NCBI GenBank assembly: GCA_040218535.1
Contig: JAVJRG010000012.1
Coordinates: 1,302,001 to 1,366,000, forward strand
Origin: Lacipirellulaceae bacterium
Lineage (GTDB): Bacteria > Planctomycetota > Planctomycetia > Pirellulales > Lacipirellulaceae
DNA length: 64,000 nucleotides
Direction of reading: 5' to 3'
Under the pieces are notes generated by a model. It worked only from the letters and a program-made list of their open reading frames with translations, was not told where the DNA came from and searched no databases. Made by a program: the position numbers and the translations under genes. Below, in pieces: positions 28,462 through 37,594 of this stretch. Numbering within the stretch: position 1 is the first letter of the stretch; each line of letters starts with the position of its first letter.

Positions 28462-28534
28462 GCAGACCCCCGCTTAGGCGGGCCCCGTCCAATACCTCGG
28501 TCGCTGAGCTTTGCTTGGCGACCGAGGTTTTTTT
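28453..28534 (+). terminator. double hairpin terminator after EF-G
   Basis: A perfect 11-base stem (CCCGCCTAAGC / GCTTAGGCGGG, 28453-28482) includes the stop codon. A second stem (CCTCGGTCGC / GCGACCGAGG, 28495-28527) is followed by seven T residues, a classic intrinsic terminator. Confidence 0.9.
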
Positions 28535-28552
28535 GTTTTGGTTGTCAGAGTG

Positions 28553-28654
28553 TTGTCAACGAATTGCACGAATCTCACGAATGCTCGTTGGATGCCTTGA
28601 GCAGAAGCCAAAGCCACCTTTTTTATTCGTGCAATTCGTGAGATTCGTTGACAA
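28553..28654. repeat. inverted repeat with permuted ACGAATTGC/ACGAATCTC units
   Basis: Left arm 28553-28582 starts TTGTCAACGAAT, then TGCACGAAT, then CTCACGAAT. The complement of the right arm (28625-28654) has the same three units with the last two swapped. It ends 10 bases before the secretin-like gene. Confidence 0.8.
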
Positions 28655-28664
28655 AAAGAACCGC

Positions 28665-29897
28665 TCACCGCACTTCCAAGACCAAGTAGAGCTGGGCATT
28701 CTCTCCCGCTGGCTCTTGAGCTTGGTTGCGGCTGCTCTGCGGGGCAATATGCGTCATCCCGCCCACCAGTACCGGTTTGCCCAACGGCATTCGCAATGTT
28801 GTCGTTAGTTCCTGCGTGTCAATTGCGACGAGGTCCACGTAGGGTGGCTGGGGAGAGCCAACTCGCTTGCCGAATTCACTATTCTCGCGATCTTGCTGCC
28901 CTTCGACCGTGATTGTTGACTTGAGATCAACAACCGCCTCTTCGATGCCTCGGATCTTCGTGGGCCGGATTTCGAGCAACGCACCCGAATTGTTCGTCGT
29001 GATGACTGGCTGATAGCCGACACTCGAATCGCGATCCTTTGTGACGCGACCAGAACTTAAGTTCTGCGCGAACTGAATTCGAACTTGGCCGCGATCCGCA
29101 ACCAAGTGTTCCCGCTCGTGAGGATTTTCTAAGCTTCCGACCACAGGAATCCAACTCGACACATTGTTTCGTCGTGTACCGCTGATCAGATAAACAAGTT
29201 GGCCGCTGAAGCAGTTGGTAATTCCTCGCAGGCTCGTCCCGCGGCGAGTGAACTCGGAGAGCAAAGCCGGATCCACCGTCGGTGGGCTCTCTTTGCCGGT
29301 CATCAGCTTGTCGAGCTCATCGGAGCTAAGCAGCAACCAACGGGCATCAATCGTCAGCGTTTTCTGATCGGCTTGATTCTTGGCGAGCGAGTTGAGCAGG
29401 CCCTCGATCTGTGAGTGAGCGTTGCGCGACTGCCAAACGACCAGTGAATTTCCGAACGGCTGGATTTCTGCCTCACCCGAACCGTTCTCCTGCCAACTGG
29501 CAAAGTCTACCGTGGAGACGATCACATCAATCAACTGATCGAGCTTCGCCGAGTTGGCACTAGCTCCGGCAGGTTGAGGCATTCCTCCGCCACCGAACTG
29601 GGCAAGCCATTGCGGGCGGTGCCCCTGAGGTTGGGCAGCCAAGTCGTCTTCGACACTAAACATGCCACCCCCTCCTCCGCCTCCCATTCCGCCACCACCT
29701 CCGCCAAGCCCACCTCGCCCTCCACCCCTTACTGGTAGTAGCTTCGAGGAGTCATCGTAGGGCCGATCCTGAATGCTCATCACCAGGTCACCGACGTCGT
29801 AGGTGCGCAGGATGAACTCGTTATCATTTTGAGCGAAAGAGGGAGAGGCAATGAAAAGTAATGCGATTGTTGTGAAAGTAATAAATGATTTTGACAT
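28665..29897 (-). CDS. secretin-like exported protein
   Basis: 410 residues with signal peptide (1-22, ending PSFA). Residues 55-80 are poly-Gly. The N-terminal part (FILRTYDVGDL...) and the segment LIDVIVSTVDFASW...FGNSLVVWQSRNAHSQIEGLL, given here in two pieces, resemble the N-domains of type II/III secretins. The C-terminus (MPLGKPVLVGGMTHI...LYLVLEV) resembles the secretin end. The full pore domain looks shortened, so this may be a secretin-related protein rather than a working outer-membrane channel. It follows the ECF sigma and HEAT-repeat genes on the same strand after a 198-base gap. Confidence 0.7.
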   Translation of the reverse strand: MSKSFITFTTIALLFIASPSFAQNDNEFILRTYDVGDLVMSIQDRPYDDSSKLLPVRGGGRGGLGGGGGGMGGGGGGGMFSVEDDLAAQPQGHRPQWLAQFGGGGMPQPAGASANSAKLDQLIDVIVSTVDFASWQENGSGEAEIQPFGNSLVVWQSRNAHSQIEGLLNSLAKNQADQKTLTIDARWLLLSSDELDKLMTGKESPPTVDPALLSEFTRRGTSLRGITNCFSGQLVYLISGTRRNNVSSWIPVVGSLENPHEREHLVADRGQVRIQFAQNLSSGRVTKDRDSSVGYQPVITTNNSGALLEIRPTKIRGIEEAVVDLKSTITVEGQQDRENSEFGKRVGSPQPPYVDLVAIDTQELTTTLRMPLGKPVLVGGMTHIAPQSSRNQAQEPAGENAQLYLVLEVR

Positions 29898-29947
29898 GAT
29901 TGATTCCTCAAAAAACCAGAAGTTAGAAAACGTATTTCAATTCGAGC

Positions 29948-29980
29948 CAACCCCTAGCCCCTAGCGCAAGCTAGGGGTTG
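29948..29980. repeat. hairpin CCCCTAGC-GCAA-GCTAGGGG
   Basis: A perfect eight-base stem with a GCAA tetraloop (29958-29977), flanked by an alternative CAACCCCTA/TAGGGGTTG pairing. A related block follows near 30010-30028 (CCCAGGCTCGCGCCAGGGGC). It lies between the secretin-like and HEAT-repeat genes. Confidence 0.75.
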
Positions 29981-30095
29981 TGAACTATGAGCGACTCTTC
30001 ACTTTCAACCCCAGGCTCGCGCCAGGGGCTACTTCGTTTGAGATAGTAAACTTTGTGACGTTGCAACACACGACTCATAACTCACATCTCACGCC

Positions 30096-31202
30096 TCACC
30101 TCAAGGCCCACTGGAGTCGAGCGTGATTGAATTGCCCCAACAACTTCGGATTCTGCGAAGCATCCAGCAGAAACGCATTCGCCTGGGGGCAACGACAGGC
30201 GAACAATGCGAACCAAGTTTCCTCATTCTGCGATGGTTGCCGCACTACACGCTCGATCAAAGCCTCAGTGACGGTACAGTCAAAAGACTTGCCAATTGCT
30301 TCGGTCGCCGCCGATCGTGTCCTCGGGTTGTCGTCGTCGAGTGCAGCGATCAACCGTTGCGAGATCATCCGGCGAGCTTCGCCATTGGTAATCCGCTCCG
30401 TGAGCTCCGGCCAACTTTCGATTCCCGCAATCGCCTCGAGTGTCGAGAGCGCTGTGGCGCGTAGTTCATCTGATTCAGTGAGTTCGATCAGTTCATCCAA
30501 AGAGGCCTGCGAGCCATGGATGGCTAACAAGCGAAGGATTGCCGATCGCTCTTCAATGGTGCCTAAGGGAAGTCGATCGAGTAGTTCTATTTCAACGGTT
30601 TCACTGGCGAAGCCCTGAAGAGCCAGTAAATGACCCGCAGCGATTTCAGGACGAGTCACAAGTTGTTCAAGAGAGTCTTCGATCGCCTCGTGAAGCGTCT
30701 TTTTCGTTTTCGGCAGACGGACTCTTGTGCGAGCCATGAACATGCGTCGTTCCAGATCGGTAGGCTCGCGACCAATTGATGCTGCCGAATCTGGCGGAGC
30801 GGGACGATTCGCGGCAATGACTGATTCCGGTTGCGTTGGTGGTTTTGGTGTCGGTTTGGGCAACTTCGATTCTTCTTTCGCTCCATGAAGCGGTGTCGCA
30901 TTGGCAACCCGACTGTCCTCCTCAACGGGTTTGTCCTGAGCAACTTCCGCCGGCTGCGAAGACTCGCCGGGTGAAAGCACCGAGTAAGTAACCAACCCTC
31001 CCGTAGCGATCAAGAGAACAGCCGCCGCCATCCAAGGCACGAGACGACGGCCCGAAGTGTTAGTTTCTGACTCGCCAAGTGATTGCCAAAACTGCGTCAA
31101 GCGTTCCGTTTGCAATGGCTCTGGTGCAGAGGATTCATCGCTCAAAGCACGGTGAATCAATGCGTCGAGCGTATCGTCCGGTTGTTCGTAGTGATCGCTC
31201 AT
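30096..31202 (-). CDS. membrane protein with HEAT-like repeats, candidate anti-sigma factor
   Basis: 368 residues. Residues 1-53 are cytoplasmic and carry a short DALIHRALSDES segment as seen in anti-sigma-like regulators of planctomycete ECF factors. One membrane helix follows (WMAAAVLLIATGGLVTYSVL, 54-76). The outer part has a Pro-rich linker and helical HEAT-like repeats (near 180-330: AILRLLAIHGSQASLDELIEL). The start overlaps the stop of the sigma gene by ATGA, so the two are translationally coupled. An anti-sigma role is inference from position and topology. Confidence 0.78.
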   Translation of the reverse strand: MSDHYEQPDDTLDALIHRALSDESSAPEPLQTERLTQFWQSLGESETNTSGRRLVPWMAAAVLLIATGGLVTYSVLSPGESSQPAEVAQDKPVEEDSRVANATPLHGAKEESKLPKPTPKPPTQPESVIAANRPAPPDSAASIGREPTDLERRMFMARTRVRLPKTKKTLHEAIEDSLEQLVTRPEIAAGHLLALQGFASETVEIELLDRLPLGTIEERSAILRLLAIHGSQASLDELIELTESDELRATALSTLEAIAGIESWPELTERITNGEARRMISQRLIAALDDDNPRTRSAATEAIGKSFDCTVTEALIERVVRQPSQNEETWFALFACRCPQANAFLLDASQNPKLLGQFNHARLQWALR

Positions 31203-31768
31203 ATGTTTTTTTCAATGGGCTGATCTGCTGAGTGGTAATCGATTGCTTCCGCGATTGACTTCCTCGCTAGGTGCAGGCATGAATACACATTGGCCGTGCT
31301 GATCTCCAGCACCTTGGCAATGGTTACTACGTCGAAATCCTCCTCGCCGTATTTCAGCAAAGCCACTTCACGCTGGCGAGCAGGTAAGCGGTCGATGGCA
31401 GTTCGGATGGCATTGTGCAGTTCATCACCGATCGCTTTCTCTTCCGGTCGCGGCCGTAAGTCGTGTATCTCTTCACTTGACACATGGCTCGCTGGCCGTA
31501 CTCGCCGGCGTCGATCCCGATCGATATTCACCAGCAGCTGCATCATCCAAGCTCGGAAAGTTTCCGCTCCTTGGCACGTTGACCATTTATCAAACACCCG
31601 GCACAAAGTCTGCTGCACCACCTCCTCCGCCGTGTGGGCATCCCCCGTCAAGCGTCGTGCAAAGCGAAGCATCGCGGGAAGGTGCTCGATTACCAGCTCG
31701 TCGACCTCTCGCTTCGTCAATCTCGCGAAGGAAGATCGCTCAGCGGAAGGATCGGGCGGACTCGACAT
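31199..31768 (-). CDS. ECF RNA polymerase sigma factor
   Basis: 189 residues. Region 2 (LPAMLRFARRLTGDAHTAEEVV) near residues 29-55 binds the -10 element and core polymerase. Region 4 (LPARQREVALLKYGEEDF...VVTIAKVLEISTANVYSCLH, given in pieces) near 125-170 binds -35. Region 3 is absent, as in all ECF sigmas. Coupled by ATGA overlap to a membrane protein that likely controls it. The regulon cannot be read from the sequence. Confidence 0.93.
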   Translation of the reverse strand: MSSPPDPSAERSSFARLTKREVDELVIEHLPAMLRFARRLTGDAHTAEEVVQQTLCRVFDKWSTCQGAETFRAWMMQLLVNIDRDRRRRVRPASHVSSEEIHDLRPRPEEKAIGDELHNAIRTAIDRLPARQREVALLKYGEEDFDVVTIAKVLEISTANVYSCLHLARKSIAEAIDYHSADQPIEKNI

Positions 31769-32026
31769 GGGCGGAGTGAACCAAGCGTGGGACTATTTAG
31801 TGAGACGCACGTGCCTCAGGAATCTCAAAGACAAAACGAAGGAAAAAGCAGTTTTCTTCGATCTAGAGGTGTTTGGGTCGCGAAAGCTGCCATTTATTGG
31901 CTGAATTGGCAGATTGAGGACATCATAGACTAGGCGAAGTACGGAACAGACATTCTCTCCTCAGACAGCGAGCTGGCGGCTTTCGCCCGGCTTGTCTTCT
32001 TAATAAATCAGGAATAGGCGACCAGC

Positions 32027-34423
32027 ATGAATTCTAAACCCTCGACACGTTTGCGTATGGAAACCCTAGAGCCACGTTTGGTCTTGTCGGCTACGTTTCA
32101 GGATGCCGGCATCGATCAGTTGGCGATCAACGCGATTAGTGCTAGCCAGTATTCCAGCATCATTCTGGCGGACGAGACGCTGCAGAACACCCTCGATGCG
32201 ATTGCCGGCACGCAGACGGCACCCGCGGGAGCGACGGTTCTGACCAGCGAAGCTCAATTCGCGACGATCACTAGCGGCACGGTAAACAATCCAAACGTCT
32301 ACCTCATTCAAGGCGACTTCAACATCACCAGCACGATTAACGTCCCAAGTAACGTGCACATTTATGTTGAGGGATCGATTTTCAAACAAGGCTCATTCAC
32401 CGCCCCCGGTGGTGTGCATTCAGTAGAGAACGGTAGCGATTCGATTTTCCGCGTGGATGGCACGGACAACATCAAGCTGATTGGTGTCGACAATGCACTG
32501 CTTCATAGCAATCCTAACCTGCAAGCGTCCGCGCCGCATACAACGGCGATTTACATCACTGGGAACGCGGACAACATCGAGGTCGACGGCTTTGAAATTG
32601 CCAACGTCTGGGAAGGTGTCGTCGCACGTTCCGGCGGACTGAATATCGACGACGTGGTTATCACGAACAATCACATCCGCAACACCGTGGGGCGAGCAAT
32701 TTGGTCGCTGGGCTCGAACAATACGATTGCCGCCCATAACTTCATCACCAATGCCGGTGTTGACGGCCTCGACTGGGACGCTTTCACGGATTCGGCGATC
32801 GGTTACGAAAACGTGGTGATCGGTGCGGGTCGTTGGGCCGGCTTTGTTGAGGAAGCTGCTCACGACAGCTACTTCATCCGTGGGCTCTCGCTAATCGTTG
32901 ATCTGAACAACCCCAACCGCGGCTTCATGCTCGGCTGGGCTGACAATGGCACGACCATCGGTGTGGTGAACAACTCCGGCCAACAAACCCGCCACAACTA
33001 CTTCATTGACAACGTCGTCTTCGATCCCGGGAACATTCCTAACTCAGGCGGCGACTACTTTGCCAAGGCAAACACTGGCGGCAAAGGCCCGACATACTTC
33101 TGGGCAAACCGTGGATTCGGCGCGGGCCAATCGACCAATAATTTCGACAACGCGGAGTGGCTGACCTTCGTGCCCACCGCCGGTGGACGCGACAATGCAG
33201 TCAACGGTGTGCAGTTGTTGGCCGATCTCGATGCTCAGTTCAACGTGCCCAGTCTGGGTGACTTTAACTCCGATGGCAACGTCGATGCCACAGACTTGGC
33301 GCAATGGCAGGGCGACTACGGACTGAACGGCGATTCCGACGCCAACGATAACGGCCAATCCGACGGGTTCGACTTCCTCGCTTGGCAGTCGAATTTCGAG
33401 CTTCCGCCTGAAGCACAAACTTTCACCATTCTTGATACCGACTATACCAGTGCCGAAGGCTACAACACGGGCAACTTGCAGGCTCACCCCGAATGGGCCG
33501 GCCAACAGATTGCCCAGATCGATGCCAGTGGCTCAGGGACGGTCACTTCGATTGGTGGCCCTTTCGATCGCAATATGCACTCGTTCAGTCCCACCGGTGG
33601 CCTTGCATTCAATGCGGACGACTCGCTGAGAATTACCTTCGATTACCAATTCAATCTCAGCGGCAACGTCAACACGAATATGGCCAACGTCGGATTCCGT
33701 AACGAATTTCCCAACGCGGGCAATGGTTTCGAGTCGAAACCGCTGCAAGGGTTTCACATGGAGTTCAACGTCTTCGAGTCTTCGAATGGGGGCAGCGTGA
33801 AGTTCTTCCCCGACCTGAACGACACGGCGAACGCCGATGCTCTGATCCTCGAAGGCCCGGAGGTTGGCGTGAACCCCGCCGGGGGCGATCTTGTCTCCGA
33901 CAACCTACGGATCACTTATCAGGCGAGCACCGACGGAGCTGGGAACTGGACGGTCGATAGCCTTGAGGTCGAGAACCTCGACACTTCGAACACCTTCACT
34001 TACGCAGGTCCCACGCAGACCTTCACCTATTCGGCCGCGGACGCCTACTTCTCTCAGCAACTAGCACCCAATGGCGATACTTCGTTTACTGCCGTTACTG
34101 ATGGCGTAAAGTACGAGTACACCACCGCGGGCAACTCGGTAGCCGCTGCGAGCGCACCAGCGAGAACTTCCGAGAGCGGCCAGTCGCCCGACTTCACTCC
34201 ACTAGCCCAAGCTTTGGCTGAGTCGCCAAACGGCAACTCCCAAGAGTCGGAATTTGCAGAAGCTAGTCATGAGGTGCCTCAGCAGGTCGACCGTTCCGTA
34301 AACGGGCTATCGAACGCTAGCCTTGAAAAAGCGAGCATCGTCGGTTCCGAGGACAGCTCTTACGAGGAGTCTATCGATCTTGCCCTAGCAGAATTTGACT
34401 TCGGGCTCCGCACGCTACTGTAG
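32027..34423 (+). CDS. LEPR-XLL surface protein with beta-helix, dockerin-like and lectin-like parts
   Basis: 798 residues. AGGAATAGG precedes the ATG. The N-terminus has METLEPRLVLSA (residues 11-22), the LEPR-XLL signal found on large exported planctomycete/verrucomicrobial proteins. Residues 80-370 are a right-handed beta-helix of the pectate-lyase fold (repeats such as NIEVDGFEIANVWEG). Residues 407-456 carry dockerin-like calcium loops (DFNSDGNVDATDLAQW and a second DSDANDNGQSDGFDF). Residues 460-690 look like a concanavalin-like beta-sandwich. The dockerin-like part is internal rather than terminal. Probably binds or cleaves polysaccharide at the surface. Confidence 0.85.
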   Translation: MNSKPSTRLRMETLEPRLVLSATFQDAGIDQLAINAISASQYSSIILADETLQNTLDAIAGTQTAPAGATVLTSEAQFATITSGTVNNPNVYLIQGDFNITSTINVPSNVHIYVEGSIFKQGSFTAPGGVHSVENGSDSIFRVDGTDNIKLIGVDNALLHSNPNLQASAPHTTAIYITGNADNIEVDGFEIANVWEGVVARSGGLNIDDVVITNNHIRNTVGRAIWSLGSNNTIAAHNFITNAGVDGLDWDAFTDSAIGYENVVIGAGRWAGFVEEAAHDSYFIRGLSLIVDLNNPNRGFMLGWADNGTTIGVVNNSGQQTRHNYFIDNVVFDPGNIPNSGGDYFAKANTGGKGPTYFWANRGFGAGQSTNNFDNAEWLTFVPTAGGRDNAVNGVQLLADLDAQFNVPSLGDFNSDGNVDATDLAQWQGDYGLNGDSDANDNGQSDGFDFLAWQSNFELPPEAQTFTILDTDYTSAEGYNTGNLQAHPEWAGQQIAQIDASGSGTVTSIGGPFDRNMHSFSPTGGLAFNADDSLRITFDYQFNLSGNVNTNMANVGFRNEFPNAGNGFESKPLQGFHMEFNVFESSNGGSVKFFPDLNDTANADALILEGPEVGVNPAGGDLVSDNLRITYQASTDGAGNWTVDSLEVENLDTSNTFTYAGPTQTFTYSAADAYFSQQLAPNGDTSFTAVTDGVKYEYTTAGNSVAAASAPARTSESGQSPDFTPLAQALAESPNGNSQESEFAEASHEVPQQVDRSVNGLSNASLEKASIVGSEDSSYEESIDLALAEFDFGLRTLL

Positions 34424-34438
34424 CTAGCAGCAGTTCAT

Positions 34439-34499
34439 AACCCGAAGCGTGAGCAGGGGCTATACGCTTAGGGTTTGTCCCTCGCTTACGCTTCGGGTT
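34439..34499. repeat. palindromic repeat AACCCGAAGCGTAAGCGAGG (copy 2)
   Basis: Left arm 34439-34458 and right arm 34479-34499 pair, with small differences. Same family as 20769-20830. It lies between the convergent LEPR-XLL and endonuclease/phosphatase-family genes. Confidence 0.85.
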
Positions 34500-34528
34500 A
34501 CGATTTTGAAAACACTTCGAGTCGCCCG

Positions 34529-35794
34529 TTACCGAATTCTGTTTCGCGACAAACTAACGGCGCTGATCAGTAGCAAGATGAACGCCGATGGTTCAGGCAC
34601 CGCTGCCAACGAGGTTGAACTGCCTGTGAAGTCTCGTTGAATCGCCAAAAGATCGAGCCCGTCGACGGTACTATTCCCATCACTGTCGCCGTCACCGAGG
34701 GCTGCCGCTACGGCTGCGTAGCCATTCTGCCAAACCGCTAAGTCCTGATCATCGACGGTGCGGCTGAAGTCAAAATCACTGTCGGCGAAATCGAATAAGC
34801 GGAAGTCGACCACCACGGGGAGGTGATCGTAGTTGTTTCCTGAGCCGTCAACCGTCACGTCAAGCTGCTGCAAGCCTGTCGCCGCGCGATCCGCGGCACT
34901 CATCTCTACCGTATTGAGAATGAACTGCTTCGACACGTCCAAGGCTGAGTCCGAGTAGACCACAAAGTCGAGCACACCCGGTGCAAAGCGTGAGTTGTCG
35001 TTCCGCCAAGTGTACTCGTTCGACCCGGTCACGTTATGCTTAGGCCGTGCATCGGTCAGGGTGCTGCCGTCCCAGTCAGGGGGAAAGTCAGCCCCGTAGG
35101 TGAACTCGTTGATGATGTTGCCATCGAGCAAGGTGTCCAGCGGTTGTGTTCCACCCACTAGGTTTAAGTCGCCCACGACGGCAAACGGTGTTCCCGGCTC
35201 GAGGTCGACTGCCCCGCCAGGAGTTCGCGCATCGCGTATCCAGTTCACAATCGCGTCGGACTGCCGCTGCCGCAGTTGGTCTTCAAAGCCACCGACGTCG
35301 CCACAGCATTTGTAATGATTGTTGAGAAAGTAAAAGTCGCTGTCGTACTGGTCGTCGGGCAAATCCACCAGCGCGATCGCTTGGCGACGATCGCCAGCAG
35401 GCGAAGTGTCGTCCCGCTGCATCGAAAGCGGATACTTGCTAGCGATCACGTTGGTGCCTCCCTGATAGACCTGCCAGCCATCACCCCCTAGCGGCGTTAA
35501 CGTATTGAGCAGCACGCGCACATCCTCACCCGTTTTCGGCGTGCAGTCATTGCAGAAAGGATTGCCGATCTCTTGCAGATTCAAAATGTCAGGATCAAGC
35601 GCGGTAAACACCCGCTCGAACTTCGCACTCTGAAAAACGTTATTCTCAGCAAAGATCGAATCCCACAAGACGTTGTAACTCACCACACGGAGGTCACTTG
35701 CCTGCGAACGATCAAGAAAGGTGCCCGTCTGTGCCATGGCTAGCTGAGAGCAGAAGAGTAGCCAGAGTGGGAATGCGTAGCGGAGAGTCTTCAT
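34529..35794 (-). CDS. exported endonuclease/exonuclease/phosphatase-family protein with PEP-CTERM tag
   Basis: 421 residues with signal peptide (1-21). The EEP fold shows VVSYNVLW (38-45), NLQEIG with the metal-binding Glu, a VVGDLNLVGG segment and YDHLPVVVDF (Asp-His dyad). This family cleaves phosphodiesters in DNA, RNA, phospholipids or inositol phosphates; the substrate is open. Dockerin-like loops follow near 345-395 (DFSRTVDDQDLAVW, GDSDGNSTVDGLDLL). The last 24 residues are a PEP-CTERM signal (VPEPSAFILLLISAVSL then RNRIR). Confidence 0.88.
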   Translation of the reverse strand: MKTLRYAFPLWLLFCSQLAMAQTGTFLDRSQASDLRVVSYNVLWDSIFAENNVFQSAKFERVFTALDPDILNLQEIGNPFCNDCTPKTGEDVRVLLNTLTPLGGDGWQVYQGGTNVIASKYPLSMQRDDTSPAGDRRQAIALVDLPDDQYDSDFYFLNNHYKCCGDVGGFEDQLRQRQSDAIVNWIRDARTPGGAVDLEPGTPFAVVGDLNLVGGTQPLDTLLDGNIINEFTYGADFPPDWDGSTLTDARPKHNVTGSNEYTWRNDNSRFAPGVLDFVVYSDSALDVSKQFILNTVEMSAADRAATGLQQLDVTVDGSGNNYDHLPVVVDFRLFDFADSDFDFSRTVDDQDLAVWQNGYAAVAAALGDGDSDGNSTVDGLDLLAIQRDFTGSSTSLAAVPEPSAFILLLISAVSLSRNRIR

Positions 35795-35958
35795 TCGGCA
35801 GGTGGTCGGGAAGTATTCGTAAATGATAGAATGACCATTATATGAGAGCGTGAAGAAGCCTGCAAAGTTGTGGGCGAAGAATCGCCGCAGAAACCAAAGA
35901 CTAGACTTGTCTCTTTAGATGAACTTTTTGCCTGCTCAGTAGACCGAACAAGATTGCC

Positions 35959-37482
35959 ATGCCGAAGTTGCCCTTTATTACTTACTTTTTTGTCGCGATC
36001 CCGTTGCTGCTGAATCCTCTGACTCTTGCTGACGAAGGAACAACTTCTGCACTCTGGGGCAATCGAGGCGAAATCTGGCAGCCTGGGGGACGCTTGCCGG
36101 ACTATTCTTATGCGGGCTACCACCGTGGTGAGAAACCGCTTCCAAACCTACTACCCGAAGTAAGCGTGCTCGACTTCGGAGCAGTCGGTGATGGCGAAAC
36201 CGACGACACCGCAGCCTTCAAGCAAGCTCTGAAAGAAGCCGCTGGCAAAACTATCGAAATTCCCGCAGGGCGATATCTCATTACTGACATTTTGGAGATC
36301 ACCAAAACGGGGACTGTGCTTTTGGGGGCCGGCCCTGATCAGACCGTACTTTGGGCTCCGAAGCCTTTGGAAGAGATTCGTCCTAACATGGGTTCCACAA
36401 CAACGGGTGATCCCACCTCGAACTATTCCTGGTCAGGAGGCGTCGTTTGGGCCCGTGGCGATTGGAGGGACAAACCTTTAGCGAAGGTGACGGCAGCAGC
36501 CCAACGGGGGACGACTTCGCTTGTGGTGGACGAACCGGAGGCGTTCGAAGTTGGCGACGAAGTGAGGCTGACTCTTCAAGGCGACGAGCAGCAGTCTCTC
36601 GCTAGCCACCTCTATGCAGACGACCCGTCGGATCTCAAGCATCTGAAACCGGTAAAACAAAACTGGTTCGCCCGCGTCACGAAGGTTGACCAAGAGGAGA
36701 AGTGTCTCACTTTCGACCGCAACCTGGTCTTCGATGTTCGCCTAGAGTGGAGCCCGACCCTCTTGCCAGCGCAGAGCAGTGCCGAAGAAATTGGCATCGA
36801 GAACCTGGCTTTCGAGTTTCCCGTCACTCCCTACGGCGGGCACTTTAGCGAACTCGGTTACAATGCGATTGCGTTTAGCAATCTCCGCAACAGCTGGGTT
36901 CGCAATGTTGAAGTTCGCCATGCCGACAGCGGCTTCTTCATCGGTGGTGCGAACAATACGCTGCAAAACATCCGCTTCCACTCAAGTCGTCAGCGCGATA
37001 GCCGTCGCAACTGCACCGGACATCATGGGGTCACTCTTGGAGGTACGGACTTGATGCTCGAAGATTTCGAGATCCAAACGAAATTCATCCACGATATAAC
37101 CATGACTCGCGGCTCAGCATCCAACGTTGTGCGTCGTGGCAGGGCGGAAGACCTCACCTGCGACCACCACAAGTATGCGAACCACTCGAATCTCTATACA
37201 AACCTCAACGCCGGAAGGGGGACGAACATTTTCCGTTCTGGCGGCGGAGCCAAACGAGGCCGCCACGCCGGTGCTTGGAACACTTGGTGGAACATCCGTA
37301 CCCGCCGACCTGTGAAGTATCCAACCGGTTGGGCACCAGAGATGATCAATATCGTTGGGGTGAAGTCAAACGAAGAGAGCCAAACAGCCACAGCCGGCCG
37401 CTGGTTCGAAACGATTTCCCCTGAGCAACTGCGTCCCGAGGATCTTTATGAGTCGCAGCTAGAGAAGCGGCTGGGTAAGTAG
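35959..37482 (+). CDS. exported pectate-lyase-fold protein
   Basis: 507 residues with signal peptide (1-24). The segment LDFGAVGDGETDDTAAFKQA near residue 74 is the standard opening of the pectate lyase 3 / phage tailspike-like beta-helix superfamily. Parallel beta-helix turns continue to about 440 (NAIAFSNLRNSWVRNVEVRH). Polysaccharide lyase or glycosidase activity is likely, but the substrate cannot be read. No dockerin or sorting tag. It is divergent from the PEP-CTERM phosphatase-family gene (164 bases between), so both may respond to the same carbohydrate. Confidence 0.83.
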   Translation: MPKLPFITYFFVAIPLLLNPLTLADEGTTSALWGNRGEIWQPGGRLPDYSYAGYHRGEKPLPNLLPEVSVLDFGAVGDGETDDTAAFKQALKEAAGKTIEIPAGRYLITDILEITKTGTVLLGAGPDQTVLWAPKPLEEIRPNMGSTTTGDPTSNYSWSGGVVWARGDWRDKPLAKVTAAAQRGTTSLVVDEPEAFEVGDEVRLTLQGDEQQSLASHLYADDPSDLKHLKPVKQNWFARVTKVDQEEKCLTFDRNLVFDVRLEWSPTLLPAQSSAEEIGIENLAFEFPVTPYGGHFSELGYNAIAFSNLRNSWVRNVEVRHADSGFFIGGANNTLQNIRFHSSRQRDSRRNCTGHHGVTLGGTDLMLEDFEIQTKFIHDITMTRGSASNVVRRGRAEDLTCDHHKYANHSNLYTNLNAGRGTNIFRSGGGAKRGRHAGAWNTWWNIRTRRPVKYPTGWAPEMINIVGVKSNEESQTATAGRWFETISPEQLRPEDLYESQLEKRLGK

Positions 37483-37594
37483 CTGAGCTGTATTAGCTGA
37501 TCAAGCGCGGCAAATTCCCTCTCGAACTACCCACCAGAAAGGTTTGTGTCGAAAGATATGCGGTAGCTCACCGCAATGCGAAGCCGCTCGATGC

